Of a stretch of 64,000 nt of DNA, positions 42,866 through 54,010 are shown in pieces. The translations under genes were made by a program, and so were the position numbers. The notes beneath the pieces are model-generated. The model made no database searches. It was not told the DNA's origin and saw only the letters and a program-made list of their open reading frames with translations. This stretch comes from Hysterangium stoloniferum (lineage: Eukaryota; Basidiomycota; Agaricomycetes; Hysterangiales; Hysterangiaceae). The stretch lies in NCBI GenBank assembly GCA_015178975.1, contig WHVD01000108.1, positions 62,001 to 126,000 on the forward strand. The letters are read 5' to 3'. Within the stretch, counting starts at the first letter, position 1. Every line of letters begins with the position of its first letter.

Positions 42866-44760
42866 GGCAGCCAGTATAGCAACTTGACCCTGGATGATCC
42901 TGATTTATGGCCACAAATTCAGGAAGAGCCTTTTGGTGATGATCATGATGCATTTTTTGCATATGATGGAGATTGATAGTGATCATAGTATGTATGATGC
43001 ACTGTCACTCAGATCTTCCTCTACTGTATATCTGCCACAGAATCAGGTGATCCGCATGCTTGTTACTACAAATATCAATTTTGCAATGCTGGAAAAACAT
43101 TTGGACAGGGAAGCACACCATATGAACAGACAATGGCTGCAGAAGTTGATCCTCAAAATGTGACATATCCCTTTGCTGGCTTAGATGAATGGGAGCTAGC
43201 AAAGTGGTTGAGTACAACAGGTCTGCCAAATACACAAATTGATGCATTCTTAAAGCTATCATGGGTAGGATCCTCTTTCATTATACCAAATGTAACATGT
43301 CTTATGGTATTTATTTCAGGTCAAAAGCTCACCACCATCATTCAAGACAAGTGCTGATCTTGTTAATAGAATTGAGTCATTACCTAGTGTACCAGTATGG
43401 ACAGGGAAGTGGATAACCTTACCTGAGGCTCCACTTGATCCACAACTCCTCCTTTATCAAAATCCAGTAGAGTGTTTGGAATGGTTGGAAGCAAATCCTG
43501 ATTTTTCAGGTGACAAGGATTATGTGCCATATGAAGAATATCTCAACAAGGATCATACAGGCCGTTGGTACAGTGAAATGGCCAGTGGGGAATTCTGGAA
43601 TGATACTCAGGCCAAATTCCCAGAGGATATCACAATCAATCCCTATCTCTTGACTACACATAGCACACATTTCACAAACTTCAGTGGGGATAAGAAAGTC
43701 AAACCTTTGTTGATTGCAAGTGGCCATATGTGAAAAAAGATCAGGGCTAAACCAAGTAGCCATGCATGGTTGCCATGTGGAATGTTGCCAGAGGGAAAAT
43801 TTCCCAAACTTGACTTTAAATCCCCAGCAGAAGCAAAGCTACTCCCTGGAATTCTTACCAGACGACTTTACCATCATTGTATGCGATACATCTTGCAACC
43901 TCTTATCTTATATACTACCATACCTAAGGAAATGGTTGATAGTGAGGGGTTGGTACAAAAGGAAATACTCAGGCTAGCTGCCTACCCATGTGATCTCCCA
44001 GAGCAATCACTTAGTTGTTTGGCACCTAACTGTTGCACATGTTGTACTGCTGGCACTTGTCAGCTAGGTGGCTCTAATACTTGTAAATCTCAGTCTAGCT
44101 CAGATATTCTTTTAGACATTCACTCTATTAGGAGAAAATTTCCTGATGCAGAAACTTGGAAGTTTGCAATGGAAGCCAATAATATTGGTCTTAATGGTGT
44201 TGAAGAACCATGGTGGATAGACTTCCCAGAAACAGATATCTGCAAAGCAGTCTGCCCTGATGTGTTGCATAGGCATCATAAAGCTTTTAAAGATTATTGT
44301 GCTACTTGGAATACAAACATAGTTTCCAAACTTGAACTAGATGCCAGATTTAGAAGGCTTCCAAAGTGGCCAGGATTTCGCCATTTCACTGGTGGTATAT
44401 CAAAGATTTCACAGTGGTCTGGCAAAGAGCACCGAGATCTCCAGTGATCATTTCTAACAGTGATTGCTGGGGCTGTTCCACCAGAAGCTATTCAAGCTAC
44501 CAGAGCTGAGCTTGATTTCATTTATCTTGCACAGTATCAGTCACATACTGACAGCACTTTACTGCAACTTCTCAAATATAACACTGTCTTCCATCAAAAC
44601 AAAAATATTTCATCAAAACAGGAGCACGTAAAGGCAAGAAGAGCACAATCAATCATTTCAATATACCAAAACTTCATACTCAGTCATAATCTTAAAGATT
44701 ATAAACTAAATAAATCTTATAGATAGTCTAACTAAAATAATCACTAACTAATAAACATAT
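42866..44760 (+). pseudogene. Plavaka-type transposase, decayed
   Basis: Segments in order: TPYEQTMAAEVDPQNVTYPF and LDEWELAKWLSTTGLPNTQ; LPSVPVWTGKWITLPEAPLD and YQNPVECLEWLEANPDFSGD; EMASGEFWNDTQAKFPEDIT; STHFTNFSGDKKVKPLLIAS; WLPCGMLPEGKFPKLDF; PDVLHRHHKAFKDY; ELDARFRRLPKWPGFRHFTG and ISKISQWSGKEHRDL; and, in another frame, HFNIPKLHTQS. This is the layout I know from Plavaka transposases of basidiomycetes (CACTA-like cut-and-paste). TGA codons follow GHM (about 43730) and DLQ (44445-44447). The C-terminus is cut near 44730. No terminal repeats seen, so it is a relic. Confidence 0.75.
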
Positions 44761-44922
44761 TGAAAATACTCTTTTACTTTTATTTCTTGCTCCTTGAGCT
44801 ATGCTCAGTCTCACTTTTGCTAATAAACACTGCAGCATTAATGAGAGAAATAGATGGAGGTGCCATGGGTTCTGGGGAAGCTGTGGGTGCTGTAGGGATC
44901 ACAAGTCCTCGAGACTGCAGGT
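44761..44922 (-). mobile_element. Gypsy fragment (protease-RT linker)
   Basis: Bases about 44818-44922 match 55001-55105: gcagcattaatgagagaaatag, gatggaggtgccatgggtt, then gctgtagggatcaca. This is the Ala/Pro-rich linker between protease and reverse transcriptase of the gypsy element at 49600-55455, in the same orientation. It ends abruptly at the LTR B start, so it is a deletion remnant of a second gypsy copy. Confidence 0.75.
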
Positions 44923-45679
44923 TGTTAGGATACACACACAGGGCAGGTCTCCAGAGAAACCCATGGGATATCTGGTAGGACTCGGCTTCAGCTTATAGGC
45001 TGCGCCCTCGCTAGATCGTATTGTCCAATTTCGAACAGGTGGATGGGAATCCCAGGGAGTCCGGGCAGGGGGAGAGAGATAGATGCGCCGGAGCCCACGG
45101 GCTCCGACTAGTGTGAGCGGTCTGATAAGAGTAGGGTTTTAGAGTGGAAAATATATTAGATTACTGGGGGGAATCTAAGCTAATTTTCTGACTGGATTGT
45201 ATGTACAACATCTGCCAGTTTATATAGACCATGGAGTGAATAACATACCAAATCCAGTAATGATGAAATGAAACTAACAAAACATAAAACGGGAATAGTA
45301 AACACCAAGTTTGGTGTTAGGAATGGGAGCGGAGTCCGAATCGTGACAAAGCATAACCCAGAATGGGAAACAGAGTAGGAGCAGAGTCCTAAATCGTGAC
45401 AGGTCATTTGACTAAAACGGGAATGGGGCTCGATTAGAGCGGTGACGGGATTCTAAGCAGGGACCGGTGACTGATGTGTGGGACGAAGACGGACATAGAC
45501 AGAGACGGAGTCTGGGGGAAGTCCGGTGACTGATATGAGTCGTGATGAGGTCGAACATAACGAGTCTTGATGTAACGGAATCCAGGCGGGAAATCCTATA
45601 AACAGACAATTGGTGCTTGTAGCGCGTGGGGGCGTACGGGTTAGTTCCCAGAGTCCGGCAGGATTGTCCAGTCGTAACA
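44923..45679 (-). mobile_element. LTR family B, complete copy (757 bp)
   Basis: On the minus strand it runs TGTTACGACTGGACAATCC to TATCCTAACA. It has the family B landmarks: gactccgctcccattc-like units, gtctatataaactgg as a TATA region, and agcctataagctgaagcc close to the end. Flanking pentamers caggt and gtacc differ, so this is not a simple solo LTR with a target duplication. The left side abuts a gypsy fragment. Confidence 0.8.
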
Positions 45680-46261
45680 GTACCCTCCCTTTATGCCAAA
45701 GTCCCAAAGAGGCTCTAGGCATAGATAAGGTTCTTGTCAGCTACACGCATGTGTCGAAAGTCATGTCAGTTACATGTATGTGTCAAAGAGTCAGGTGATC
45801 TGGAAGGTAAGGTTCAAACGCGGCGAGGCTATATAAAAATTTGAAAAAATAGAAATTTCTTCTTCTTTATTACCCCCATCTTCAAAAAAAATGGGACCCA
45901 AACCAATGCCAAAACGAGCGATGCTGTAAGGGCAACCCTAAGAGTGGATATCACACTAGTAGAGGAAATCCAAAGGTATATATATATAAATGACTAAATA
46001 CAAGATAACTATCTACTCACCTAGTAGAGGAAATCCAAAGAGAAAAGTCTAAGGAAACTCTACCAGGTGTGACACGTCAGCTATACAGCACGCAGTGTAT
46101 TTTCCCACGCCTTAAGTGCCCTCTTACATCAGCTCAATGTACCCTATAAAGAATAAGGTGTCCCGTTATGGGGAGGTAATAAAATGGAATAGACAATAAG
46201 GCATAATCTGGGGGGTACTAATCTGGGGAAAATAAAGTGTGAATGACTTGTCCCCTTACAG
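45680..46261. promoter_or_regulatory. Upstream region of the cysteine-motif gene, with a 64-bp duplication
   Basis: ctagtagaggaaatccaaag occurs at 45957-45976 and again at 46021-46040, a 64-bp direct duplication. A possible TATA element (gctatataaaaa) is near 45828. A short frame from an ATG at 45891 ends after 12 codons. The stretch just before 46262 ends ccccttacag, which looks like a splice acceptor, so a 5' exon could lie here. Confidence 0.4.
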
Positions 46262-46778
46262 ATGCCAACTGCAGGGCCCTCCACGGGCACTCCATATCGG
46301 GTGCCTTGGAGTGCAGCCCAACTGTTGGCATGTCGAGAAGAGCAGTGCTGACTTCATGAAGAAGTGGAGAGGGAGGCCAGGGAGGCCGAGGAGGCTCTGG
46401 ACAAGGAGTACCAGGCGGCATTGGCCGTGGAGGAAGAGGCCACAAGGGAGAGGGAACGTGAAGCAGAGGAGGCTGTGTGGGTGGCCATGGAGAATGCCTG
46501 GGTGGCTATGGAGAAAGCCCAGTTGGCCGCGATTGCAGCGGGAAAAGTAAGTCCCAAAAAAATCTTCAACTTGTCATTTTATTTTTTACTGACTTGTCAT
46601 TTTCAGCGCAAGGCGACAGAGGTGGAGTTGGAGTCTGAGGGGGAGCCAGAGAGCCCCCAAAAGGTAAGCCTCAGGTCCGTGGGATATCCATGGAAACTGA
46701 CTGTATCAACAGAAAGCAAGGAAGGTGGTGCCAGTCCGTCTTCTGACGTGGAACGAGCCGCGGTGTTCCGGTTGTAAC

Positions 46779-47734
46779 TGTTACGACTGTGTCGTAACCC
46801 ATGTCGCAACCCGACGGACCCCGAGAATACTACCATCTATCGATGTTCCCGGTTATTGATCAAGTTATCATTTTGGCAACCTTCGGAACCCGACACTGAT
46901 GTATACCTTCACGGTTATCAAACCTCATTTACGCCCCTGTCAAAATATCCTCATTCCATCTGGTTATGCTTTGATACGTCCCTTTTTCATTATGATGATC
47001 CGTTTTACTCTATGTTTCACATATGCTCGTATATACTTGTAGCCCGTGGACTATTCCCTTTTCTCGTAATTCTGCTCTCGGCTAAATCTCGGCTTCTGAT
47101 CTTATCGTAACCTTCTGGTTTCTAGTCAAGTCTATTTGTCAAATAGTGTTTCCACTCTTCCCTTAGTTAGTAGTTTCTAGATGCCGACAACTCATATATA
47201 AACCTGCTGTAAATGTAGTTACAAGACAATCAGAATATCAACTTAGAATATCAACTTAGAATATCAACTTAGATCGACTTAGTTACCCTTCTAATTTCCG
47301 ACTCCATTATCTATTCACGACCACCACATTCCGACCCCATCCGATTTACGATTCAACCTACATTTACGACTTCAACCTCTAATCCCGACTCTCTCAGTCT
47401 CCGACCCTTGGTCTCCAACTCTTGGTCTCTGACTCTTGGTCTCCGACCCTTGGTCTCCGACCCTTGGTCTCCGACCCTTGGTCTCTGACTCTTGGTCTCC
47501 GACTCTTGGTCTCTGACTCTTGGTCTCCGACCCCTCAGCCCAACCCTCGACTTATCCTTCGGTTTCCGATCGGTAGTTCACCGAGAGGTTTACCTGACAG
47601 GACTAGTTTTTGCCCGCCCAAAATTTAAGGACACCCGACGGTAACTTGCGAGGGCGCAGCACATAAGCTGAAGCCAAGTCCTTCCATTTGGTCCCCGTCG
47701 GTTTGCCGACATCCGTCAGTTTCTGCCCTTAACA
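46779..47734 (+). mobile_element. LTR family A, complete solo LTR (956 bp)
   Basis: TGTTACGACTG to CCCTTAACA, with GTAAC directly on both sides (46774-46778 and 47735-47739). It contains a minisatellite of about ten 14-bp units (cgacccttggtctc) at about 47395-47531. The target duplication without an internal region indicates recombination between the two LTRs of a former element. Confidence 0.95.
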
Positions 47735-47973
47735 GTAACAACCAGAACACAGAATGCAACCGAAAATCCGGCCGGGGTCCAGGGTGCTACCAATGCATGC
47801 ACCTCAAGCGAGGTGCTCGTTCGTTCATGAGCAAGCCACAGGGTCCGGGGCATGGGACATAAGCGGGTCAGATGGGGTTACCGGGTTGGATGAAGCCCTT
47901 GGACAGATCGCCAAGGGCATCGAGGCCCACAACGAGTTGCTCTGGAAGAGCAACAAGGTCCAAATAGTGGTGG

Positions 47974-49216
47974 TGTCAGGAACCAGAAACCCCGCCGGCC
48001 TCCAGGCCCCCGGACCCCGTCCTACATGCTCCCGACCCTGTATATTGTATAGTTACAACCGGAGTTCCCACCGGAGCCCACACGTTGACTTGTTTATGCC
48101 TGACACTCTGTACGCACCCTGTAAGCCTGGTGGCTTACGACATACTGATTATGTTATCACAGACGCGCGTAGTAGTTTTTTCATATCATTTTACTTACCG
48201 TCATCATCGTGTACCATACTTGCCATTCTCGAGGAATACAGTTTGGTCCTATCAACGTCTGGACCGATGCCAATGTAAGGCTGCATTAGACAGCAGCCTT
48301 TCACACCCCACCTGTCTGCACCTAACCCTCTGTGTCTCATACACCAGTCCTCGGACTCCACCGGACTTCGTACTCCACTCTATGTACACCCGACACTCTG
48401 TGTCTTATGTACCAGTCACCAGACTCCAACCGGACTCCTGGAACCCCTCTAACAGAGCATAGAACCCCACTCCTGTTATCTGTCTCTGTGTCTCACACAC
48501 CAGTCATCGGAAAACCCACCGGACTCCACTGGACCTCCTGCACATCAAGCCTGTCTATACCTGACATTATCTTGTGCACCAAGTCACCAGACTCTGACCG
48601 GACTTCCGGAACCCCTCTAACTGAGCCCTGCTCCAGTTATGGTTAAATGACCTGTCATGATTCGTTCTCCGCTCCCGTTCCATTCCGTCCCTAATTCCCA
48701 GTTTAGTATTTACTTGTTTCATTTTATGTTTAATAGTTCTGCCTCTCATTAATACCAGATTTGGTATTATTACATTTCACAGTCTATATAAGTCCGCTAT
48801 ATTCATGTACTTAGAATCCAGTTTCAATCTCGAACTAGTTTTCCCCCGAACAAGTTTGACCCTTGAACAGTCTCTAGTCCTCTTGTCTGTCTGCATGCTC
48901 GATTCCTGGAACTCCCACGGGAACTCCGGAATCTATATCTCCTTGCATGCATTGTGTCAGTTCGAAATATGGACACCCGAATGAGTGTATGAGGGCACAG
49001 CCTATAAGCTGAAGCCAAGTCCATCTCAGTCATACCCATTCTCTGGTAACTATTCTGACACATCTGTCTTGTACTACTAATATCCCCGGAACACTCCCCA
49101 GACCTATTACCCGGGGAGTCCGTGGGACTATTACCCGGAGAGTGTGTGTTCGGAATATAGTTACCGGAGAAACCTCCGCGGGACGATCCGTGGAGCATTT
49201 GTTCGGGAACTTAACA
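47974..49216 (+). mobile_element. LTR family B, complete solo LTR (1243 bp)
   Basis: TGTCAGGAACCAG to GGAACTTAACA, with GGTGG on both sides (47969-47973 and 49217-49221). The family words gactccaccggact and cagcctataagctgaagccaag are present. It is larger than the copy at 44923-45679 because of repeated cacc-ggactcc units. Its insertion split the gene at 46262-49421 in a coding exon. Confidence 0.92.
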
Positions 49217-49421
49217 GGTGGCGAAGGAGCTGTCCAGACTCTGTGAGGAGTTTTGGAAGTCCCTGGCAGAGTATGGTGGCTATTTTTATGAAGAGCCGCA
49301 AATCGGGAGTTCCGAGGATGCTGGGTCAGATGAGGATGGGGTTGCTGCGCAAGTTGCAGAGCTTCCTGAGGAGGTAGCTGAGGAGGCAGGGAAAAAACAC
49401 AGTCCCATAAATGTAGACTGA

Positions 49422-49614
49422 AAAGTAATGTAGAATAAAAAATAATTTGAATCATAAAGGTAAAGTGTGAAAAGTATAAAAATCAAAGTCCGTGGGGAAA
49501 CCGCTTAAGGACTTGAAGAAAACATGTCAGAACCTGTAAAAGCAAAGAGAGACATAGGGCGACAGGGAATAGTGAAAATGAGTGCAAACGTAACACGGGG
49601 TCCGCGGAGTGCGG
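49422..49614. other. Junction between broken gene and gypsy 3' end
   Basis: AT-rich then mixed sequence with no LTR of the gypsy element recognisable, which implies that its 3' LTR is missing or too diverged to see. Confidence 0.3.
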
Positions 49615-50075
49615 TCATAGAGAAGATAATGGTCCAGGTTTGAGTGGGTAAGCTGTATGAGAGTCAGTGATGATTTCCGTGGCATTACCGAGTTCCATGG
49701 CCAAAATCCATGAAGTCTCTTCATCGGTGCCCTCATAACCCGCCCACTTGACCAAGTAAAGCAGTTTACAAGTGCATGGATGCTTGTCAATTTTTGAATC
49801 TAAAATCTGTGAGATTTCAAACTCAGGTTCTCTGTCAATGATGACTGGAGGAGGCGGAGATTGCATGCGATCCAGGATAGTGTTAGCAGTACAAGGTTCT
49901 AACATAGAAACATGAAATACTGGGTGTACCGCATGCATGCTATCTGGAAGCCGTAGAGTCCAAGAAACTGAACCTACTTGTGCAATAATTTCAAATGGAC
50001 CTAAATATTTTTCAGCAAGCTTTTTTGATGGACAGGTAGTCCTAAAGAATTGAGCTTTGACATAAACACGGTCAC
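49615..50075 (-). CDS. Gypsy integrase C-terminus and chromodomain
   Basis: Downstream part of the polyprotein, reading SDRVYVKAQFFRTT, LAEKYLGPFEIIAQVGSVSW, HPVFHVSMLEP, then a chromodomain EFEISQILDSKIDKH and LLYLVKWAGYEGTDEETSWI. It ends at YPLKPGPLSSL. Chromodomains of this type direct integration to marked chromatin in chromoviruses. The segment is separated from the rest of integrase only by the solo LTR. Confidence 0.9.
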
Positions 50076-50813
50076 TGTTACAACTGTGTCGCAACCCTAT
50101 CGGTCCCCGAGGTTACCACCACCTATCGACGATTCGAGTTACTGTTCAAGTCACCACATCGGAGACCATCGGCCCCCGAAGCTGACGTGTGCTTTCGCGG
50201 TGATCAGGCCCCATTTACGCCCACATCAAATATACTCGTACTATCTGGTTAAACTTTTGATACATCCCTTTTTATTATGTTAAACCGTTCAATCCTATGT
50301 TTCACATATATCTATCTATTTTTGTAGTCCTCGAACTATTTCCTTTTACTGTAATTTCGCTCTCGGTTATCATCAGCCTCCGAACTAATCATAAACTTCC
50401 CGTTCCTAGTCAAGCTTATTGTTAATGCCGTGTTCTGCCCTCCTCCCCATTAGTATTTTCTAGACGCCTGTTACTTGTATATGAACCCACTGTAGTTGTA
50501 GTTACTAGGCAATCAGAATATCGACTCAGAATACCCTCATACGTCTGCAGCAGTCTCATACGAAAGAATTCCCTATCCGCCTTTGCGTGCGCTCACCCAC
50601 CCTCAGCCCCGACCCCTTGGCCTGACACTTGACTTGTCCTTCAGTTCCAATCAGTATCTCGCCGAAAGGTTCTTCTTAGGATTAGTCTTCGCCTGTCCGA
50701 AATCTAAGGACAACCTACAGATATTTGCCAGGGTGCAGCACATAAGCTGAAGCCAAGTCCTTCCGATCGGTCCCCGTCGGCCACCGACATTAGTCAGTTT
50801 TTAGTTCTTAACA
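50076..50813 (+). mobile_element. LTR family A variant, solo LTR (738 bp)
   Basis: TGTTACAACTGTGTC to AGTTCTTAACA, flanked by GTCAC at 50071-50075 and 50814-50818. It lacks the minisatellite seen in the other family A LTRs, which explains its shorter length. It lies inside the gypsy integrase coding region after KIGD. Confidence 0.93.
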
Positions 50814-50818
50814 GTCAC

Positions 50819-52480
50819 CTATCTTGAAATTGGGTGGCGGGATCCGGTGTTTGTCCGCTGAAAGTTGGTATTGCTCTTGGGTGGACAATATTGGAGTCCG
50901 GAGTTCCTTGTGGAGCTCGTGGAGGTCTGTAGTGAACTCTTGAGCGCGAGCAGAGGTGAGATTTCGTTCTGGATGTACTGTAATATTTGGATTATATCCT
51001 TTATTTGCAAAGAACGGGGAAATGCCAGTAGTGGCCGAAGGTGCATTGTTGTAAGCAAACTCTGCAAGTGGTAACAAGGATTTCCAATTGTCCTGTTGGT
51101 AATTGCAATATACGTGGAGGTATTGTTCCAAGGTCTGGTTGATGTGTTCGGTTTGTCCATCACCTTCTGGATGATGTCCAGACGTGAAATGTAATGTCAT
51201 GTCCAAGGATATTCTGAGGGATCTAAAGAAGGGAGACACAAACTCAGATCCTCGATCGGAAGTCACGTGGGATGGAACTCCGTGCTTGGAAAATATGTGG
51301 ATCATGAAAAGTTCTGCTAACTGCACGGATGTAATTGTATCATAAGTAGGGATGAATATACCTTGTTTTGAGAATCTGTCAACAATGACTAGAATAGCAG
51401 AAAAGCCTTCGGAATCCGGTAGGTGTTCAATGAAATCCATAGAGATAGAATTCCACAGGTGTTCCAGTACCAGAAGTTGTTTCAAAAGGCCGTATGGCTT
51501 GTATCGCTGACATTTCGAGCGGGGACAAGTAGTGCAGGATTTACAATAGTGCTTAACGAATCCACGGAGTCCAGGCCAAGTATATTCTCTTCTTATTAGT
51601 GATAGAGTCTTGTTGTACCCGAAGTGTCCTGAGAGTGGATGATCATGTTTGTATTGAAGGATCTTGAGGCAGAGGCCGTCGGAGTCCAGTACATAGATGT
51701 GATCATCAAGTCTAATGAAACCATGCTGATCAAGAGACCACCGAGGTTGATCGGGGTCCATGGGATTGTCTAGGTGAGCTTTAGTAATTGGGTCTAGCAG
51801 AATTACCAATAGAATATCTTGATGTAACTTCTCAATATCCATAATGATAATTCCACGGACAATGGGGTTGACAAGGAAAGTTGCGTGGACCGATGCGGTA
51901 AGTGGTTGATTTGTGAAAATAGGTTTCAGGTTGTGCGGATTTACTGTTGCATAGTCATTGCTTCCCTCTTTAGGATAGACATCCCATCGTCTAGTTAAAG
52001 TGTCAGGTTTGCTGCCAAGATGGCCGGGTCGAAAGTGGATAATCATGTTGAAGGCAGATAGATATTCAGACCAGCGGGCCTGCCGGTGGGTCAAAAGTTT
52101 TGTGGTAGAAAAGTATTCCAGGTTTTTGTGATCTGTTGCAACATCAATAGGAGCTCCTGAGCCTTCCAAATAGTGTCGCCACACTTTGAAAGCTGAAAAG
52201 ATTGCCAGAAGTTCTTTATCATGAACGTCGTAGTTGAGCTCTGCTCCGGTAAAAGTCCAGGACAGAAAAGCCACAGGGTGGACTTCTCCATTGGAGTCCT
52301 GGATAGACAAAATGGCTCCAAGTGCATAATCCGAGGCATCCGTTTCAACAATGAGCGGGAAGTCCGGTTTCCAATGTGACAGAATAGGAGCTTAGAAAAA
52401 GAATCTTTTAAAAGATTGAAAGCTTTTTGACACTTATCATTAAAATTCCACAGAGTACCCTTACGCGTGAGACGGGTAAG
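50819..52480 (-). CDS. Gypsy RNase H and integrase
   Basis: A 500-codon frame (50808-52310) opens in RNase H (AFLSWTFTGAELNYDVHDKE, KLLTHRQARWSEYLSAF). The integrase zinc finger region is HPLSGHFGYNKTLSLIRREY with CKSCTTCPRSK. The core domain has Asp in SMDFIEHLPDSEGF, Asp in VTSDRGSEFVSPF and Glu in GQTEHINQTLEQYL. The coding start continues from 52480 (TRKGTLWNFNDKCQKAFNLL) but a frameshift near 52380 separates the two. The frame is cut at 50818 by the solo LTR. Confidence 0.92.
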
Positions 52481-52954
52481 GGGTACCTCTTACGACCGTG
52501 TTGTAACCCATATCACAACCTGATGGTCTCCGAGAATACTACAGTCTATCGATGTTCGAAGTTATTGATCAAATCATCATTTCGGCAACCTTCAGAACAC
52601 CGACACTGACGTATACCTTCACAGCGATCAAACCTCATTTACACCCCTGTCAAAATATACTCATACCATCTGGTTATGCTTTGATACATCCCCTTTCATT
52701 ATGATGATCCGTTTTACTCTATGTTTCACATATGCCCATATATACTTGTAGCCCGTGGACTATTCCCTTTTCTCGTAACCCCACTCTCGGCTAAATCTCG
52801 GCTTCTGATCTTATCGTAACCTTCTGGTTTCTAGTCAAGTCTATTTGTCAAATAGTGTTTCCGCTCTTTCCTTAGTTAGTAGTTTCTAGATGCCAATAAC
52901 TCATATATAAACCCACTGTAAATGTAGTTATTAGACAATCAGAATATCTACTTA

Positions 52955-53535
52955 GGAGGATAACCCAAAACTTTAAAAATTATTTATCCACTAAAGTATA
53001 TATATTTATATTGTTTGTTGTAAAATTAATATTTAATCAAATTCAGTTGATTAGGTATCACTCTGAAGAATGCAAAAATATTAATATTTATCCTATATCT
53101 GACAAAATTTAGTCAAATAATTGTCTGTAGATGATTCTTTTGGAATAAATTGCACAATGGGGATTGGTACCCCAGATAGTTCTGGTTAACTCTCTAAACC
53201 AACTAAATTTAAATTATATGAAATATATTTGAAAGTTTGCTTGTATACAAGAGAATACATCATAACCCAAAGATTAAGTCATAACCCAAATGATCTAGGT
53301 TAACCCAAATGATCTAGGTTAATCCAAATAATCTAGGTTAATCCAAATAATTTTGTGTAACTATGTCATTTGTGCATATTTTAAAAGGACATGCATATTT
53401 TAAAGATGAAATTTCAGGTAATTAAATATAAACTCATGGAATAAGTTGTCATGGCCAGAAGGAATAGACTCACTTGGAAAATATGAGGATTATTCAGTAA
53501 AATTTTGTATATTCAATAAAGTGTGACCATCCTCC
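52955..53535. mobile_element. 581-bp MITE, PIF/Harbinger-like ends
   Basis: GGAGGAT at the left end and ATCCTCC at the right form a 7-bp inverted repeat, with TTA on both sides (or CTTAG, if the outer G is counted as target). Related LTRs at 16621 and 46779 lack the insert and give the empty site. It is strongly AT-rich and non-coding. A TTA duplication is typical of the PIF/Harbinger superfamily, but the ends alone do not prove it. Confidence 0.75.
53283..53358. repeat. 19-bp tandem repeat inside the MITE, four units
   Basis: Units of aacccaaatgatctaggtt at 53283, 53302, 53321 and 53340, the last two with aatccaaataatctagg-type changes and the fourth decayed in its second half. Confidence 0.9.
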
Positions 53536-54010
53536 TTAGAATATCGACTTAGATCGACTTAGATACCCTTCTAATTTCCAACTCCATTATCTATTCACAA
53601 CCACCACATTCCGACCCCATCCGATTTACGATTCAACCTATATTTACAACTTCAACCTCTAATCCCGACTCTCAGTCTCCGACTCTCTCAGTCTCCGACT
53701 CTCTCAGTCTCCGACTCTCTCAGTCTCTGACTCTCTCAGTCTCCAACTATCTCAGTCTCCAACTCTCGGTCTCCAACTCTCTCAGTCTCCGACTCTTGGT
53801 CTCTGACCCCTCAGCCCAACCATCAACTTATCCTTCGGTTTCCAATTGGTAGTTTACCAAGAGGTTTACTTGACAGGACTAGTTTCTGCCTGCCCGAAAT
53901 TTAAGGACACCCAATGGTAACTTGCGAGGGCGCAGCACATAAGCTGAAGCCAAGTCCTTCTGTTCAGTCCCCGTCGGTCTGCCGACATCCATCAGTTTCT
54001 GCTCTTAACA

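Larger units (their letters stand above)
46262..49421 (+). pseudogene. Cysteine-cluster protein gene broken by two solo LTRs
   Basis: From 46262 the frame reads TGTPYRVPWSAAQLLACREE, a TGA at 46349-46351, then a Glu/Ala-rich helix (EREAREAEEALDKEYQAALA). Introns are 46547-46606 (60 bp) and 46664-46712 (49 bp). The next exon encodes RCSGCNN, is cut by an LTR (46779-47734), and resumes NTECNRKSGRGPGCYQCMHL. This C-x2-C-x6-C plus C-x2-C pattern recalls the cysteine motifs of many agaricomycete proteins, perhaps zinc-binding. A 1-nt loss in a G-run near 47847 shifts the frame. The following part (LDEALGQIAKGIEAHNELLW) is split by a second LTR (47974-49216) and rejoins in phase at ELSRLCEEFWKSLAEYGG, ending at 49421. 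Function unknown; inactive. Confidence 0.7.
52488..54010 (+). mobile_element. LTR family A, solo LTR (1523 bp including a MITE)
   Basis: TCTTACGACCGTGTTGTAACC (first bases TC, not TG) to GCTCTTAACA. Flanking pentamers are gtacc and gtact, one mismatch. Without the 581-bp insertion at 52955-53535 it would be about 940 bp, like the copy at 46779-47734. The minisatellite at about 53668-53806 has 14-16 bp units (cgactctctcagtctc). It interrupts the gypsy polymerase just after FIHGYSDI. Confidence 0.9.

Noticed and set aside
46364..46777. Stand-alone 137-codon protein
   Set aside because: The frame runs through two clear introns (donors gtaagtccc and gtaagcctc); the spliced reading leads into the cysteine motif.
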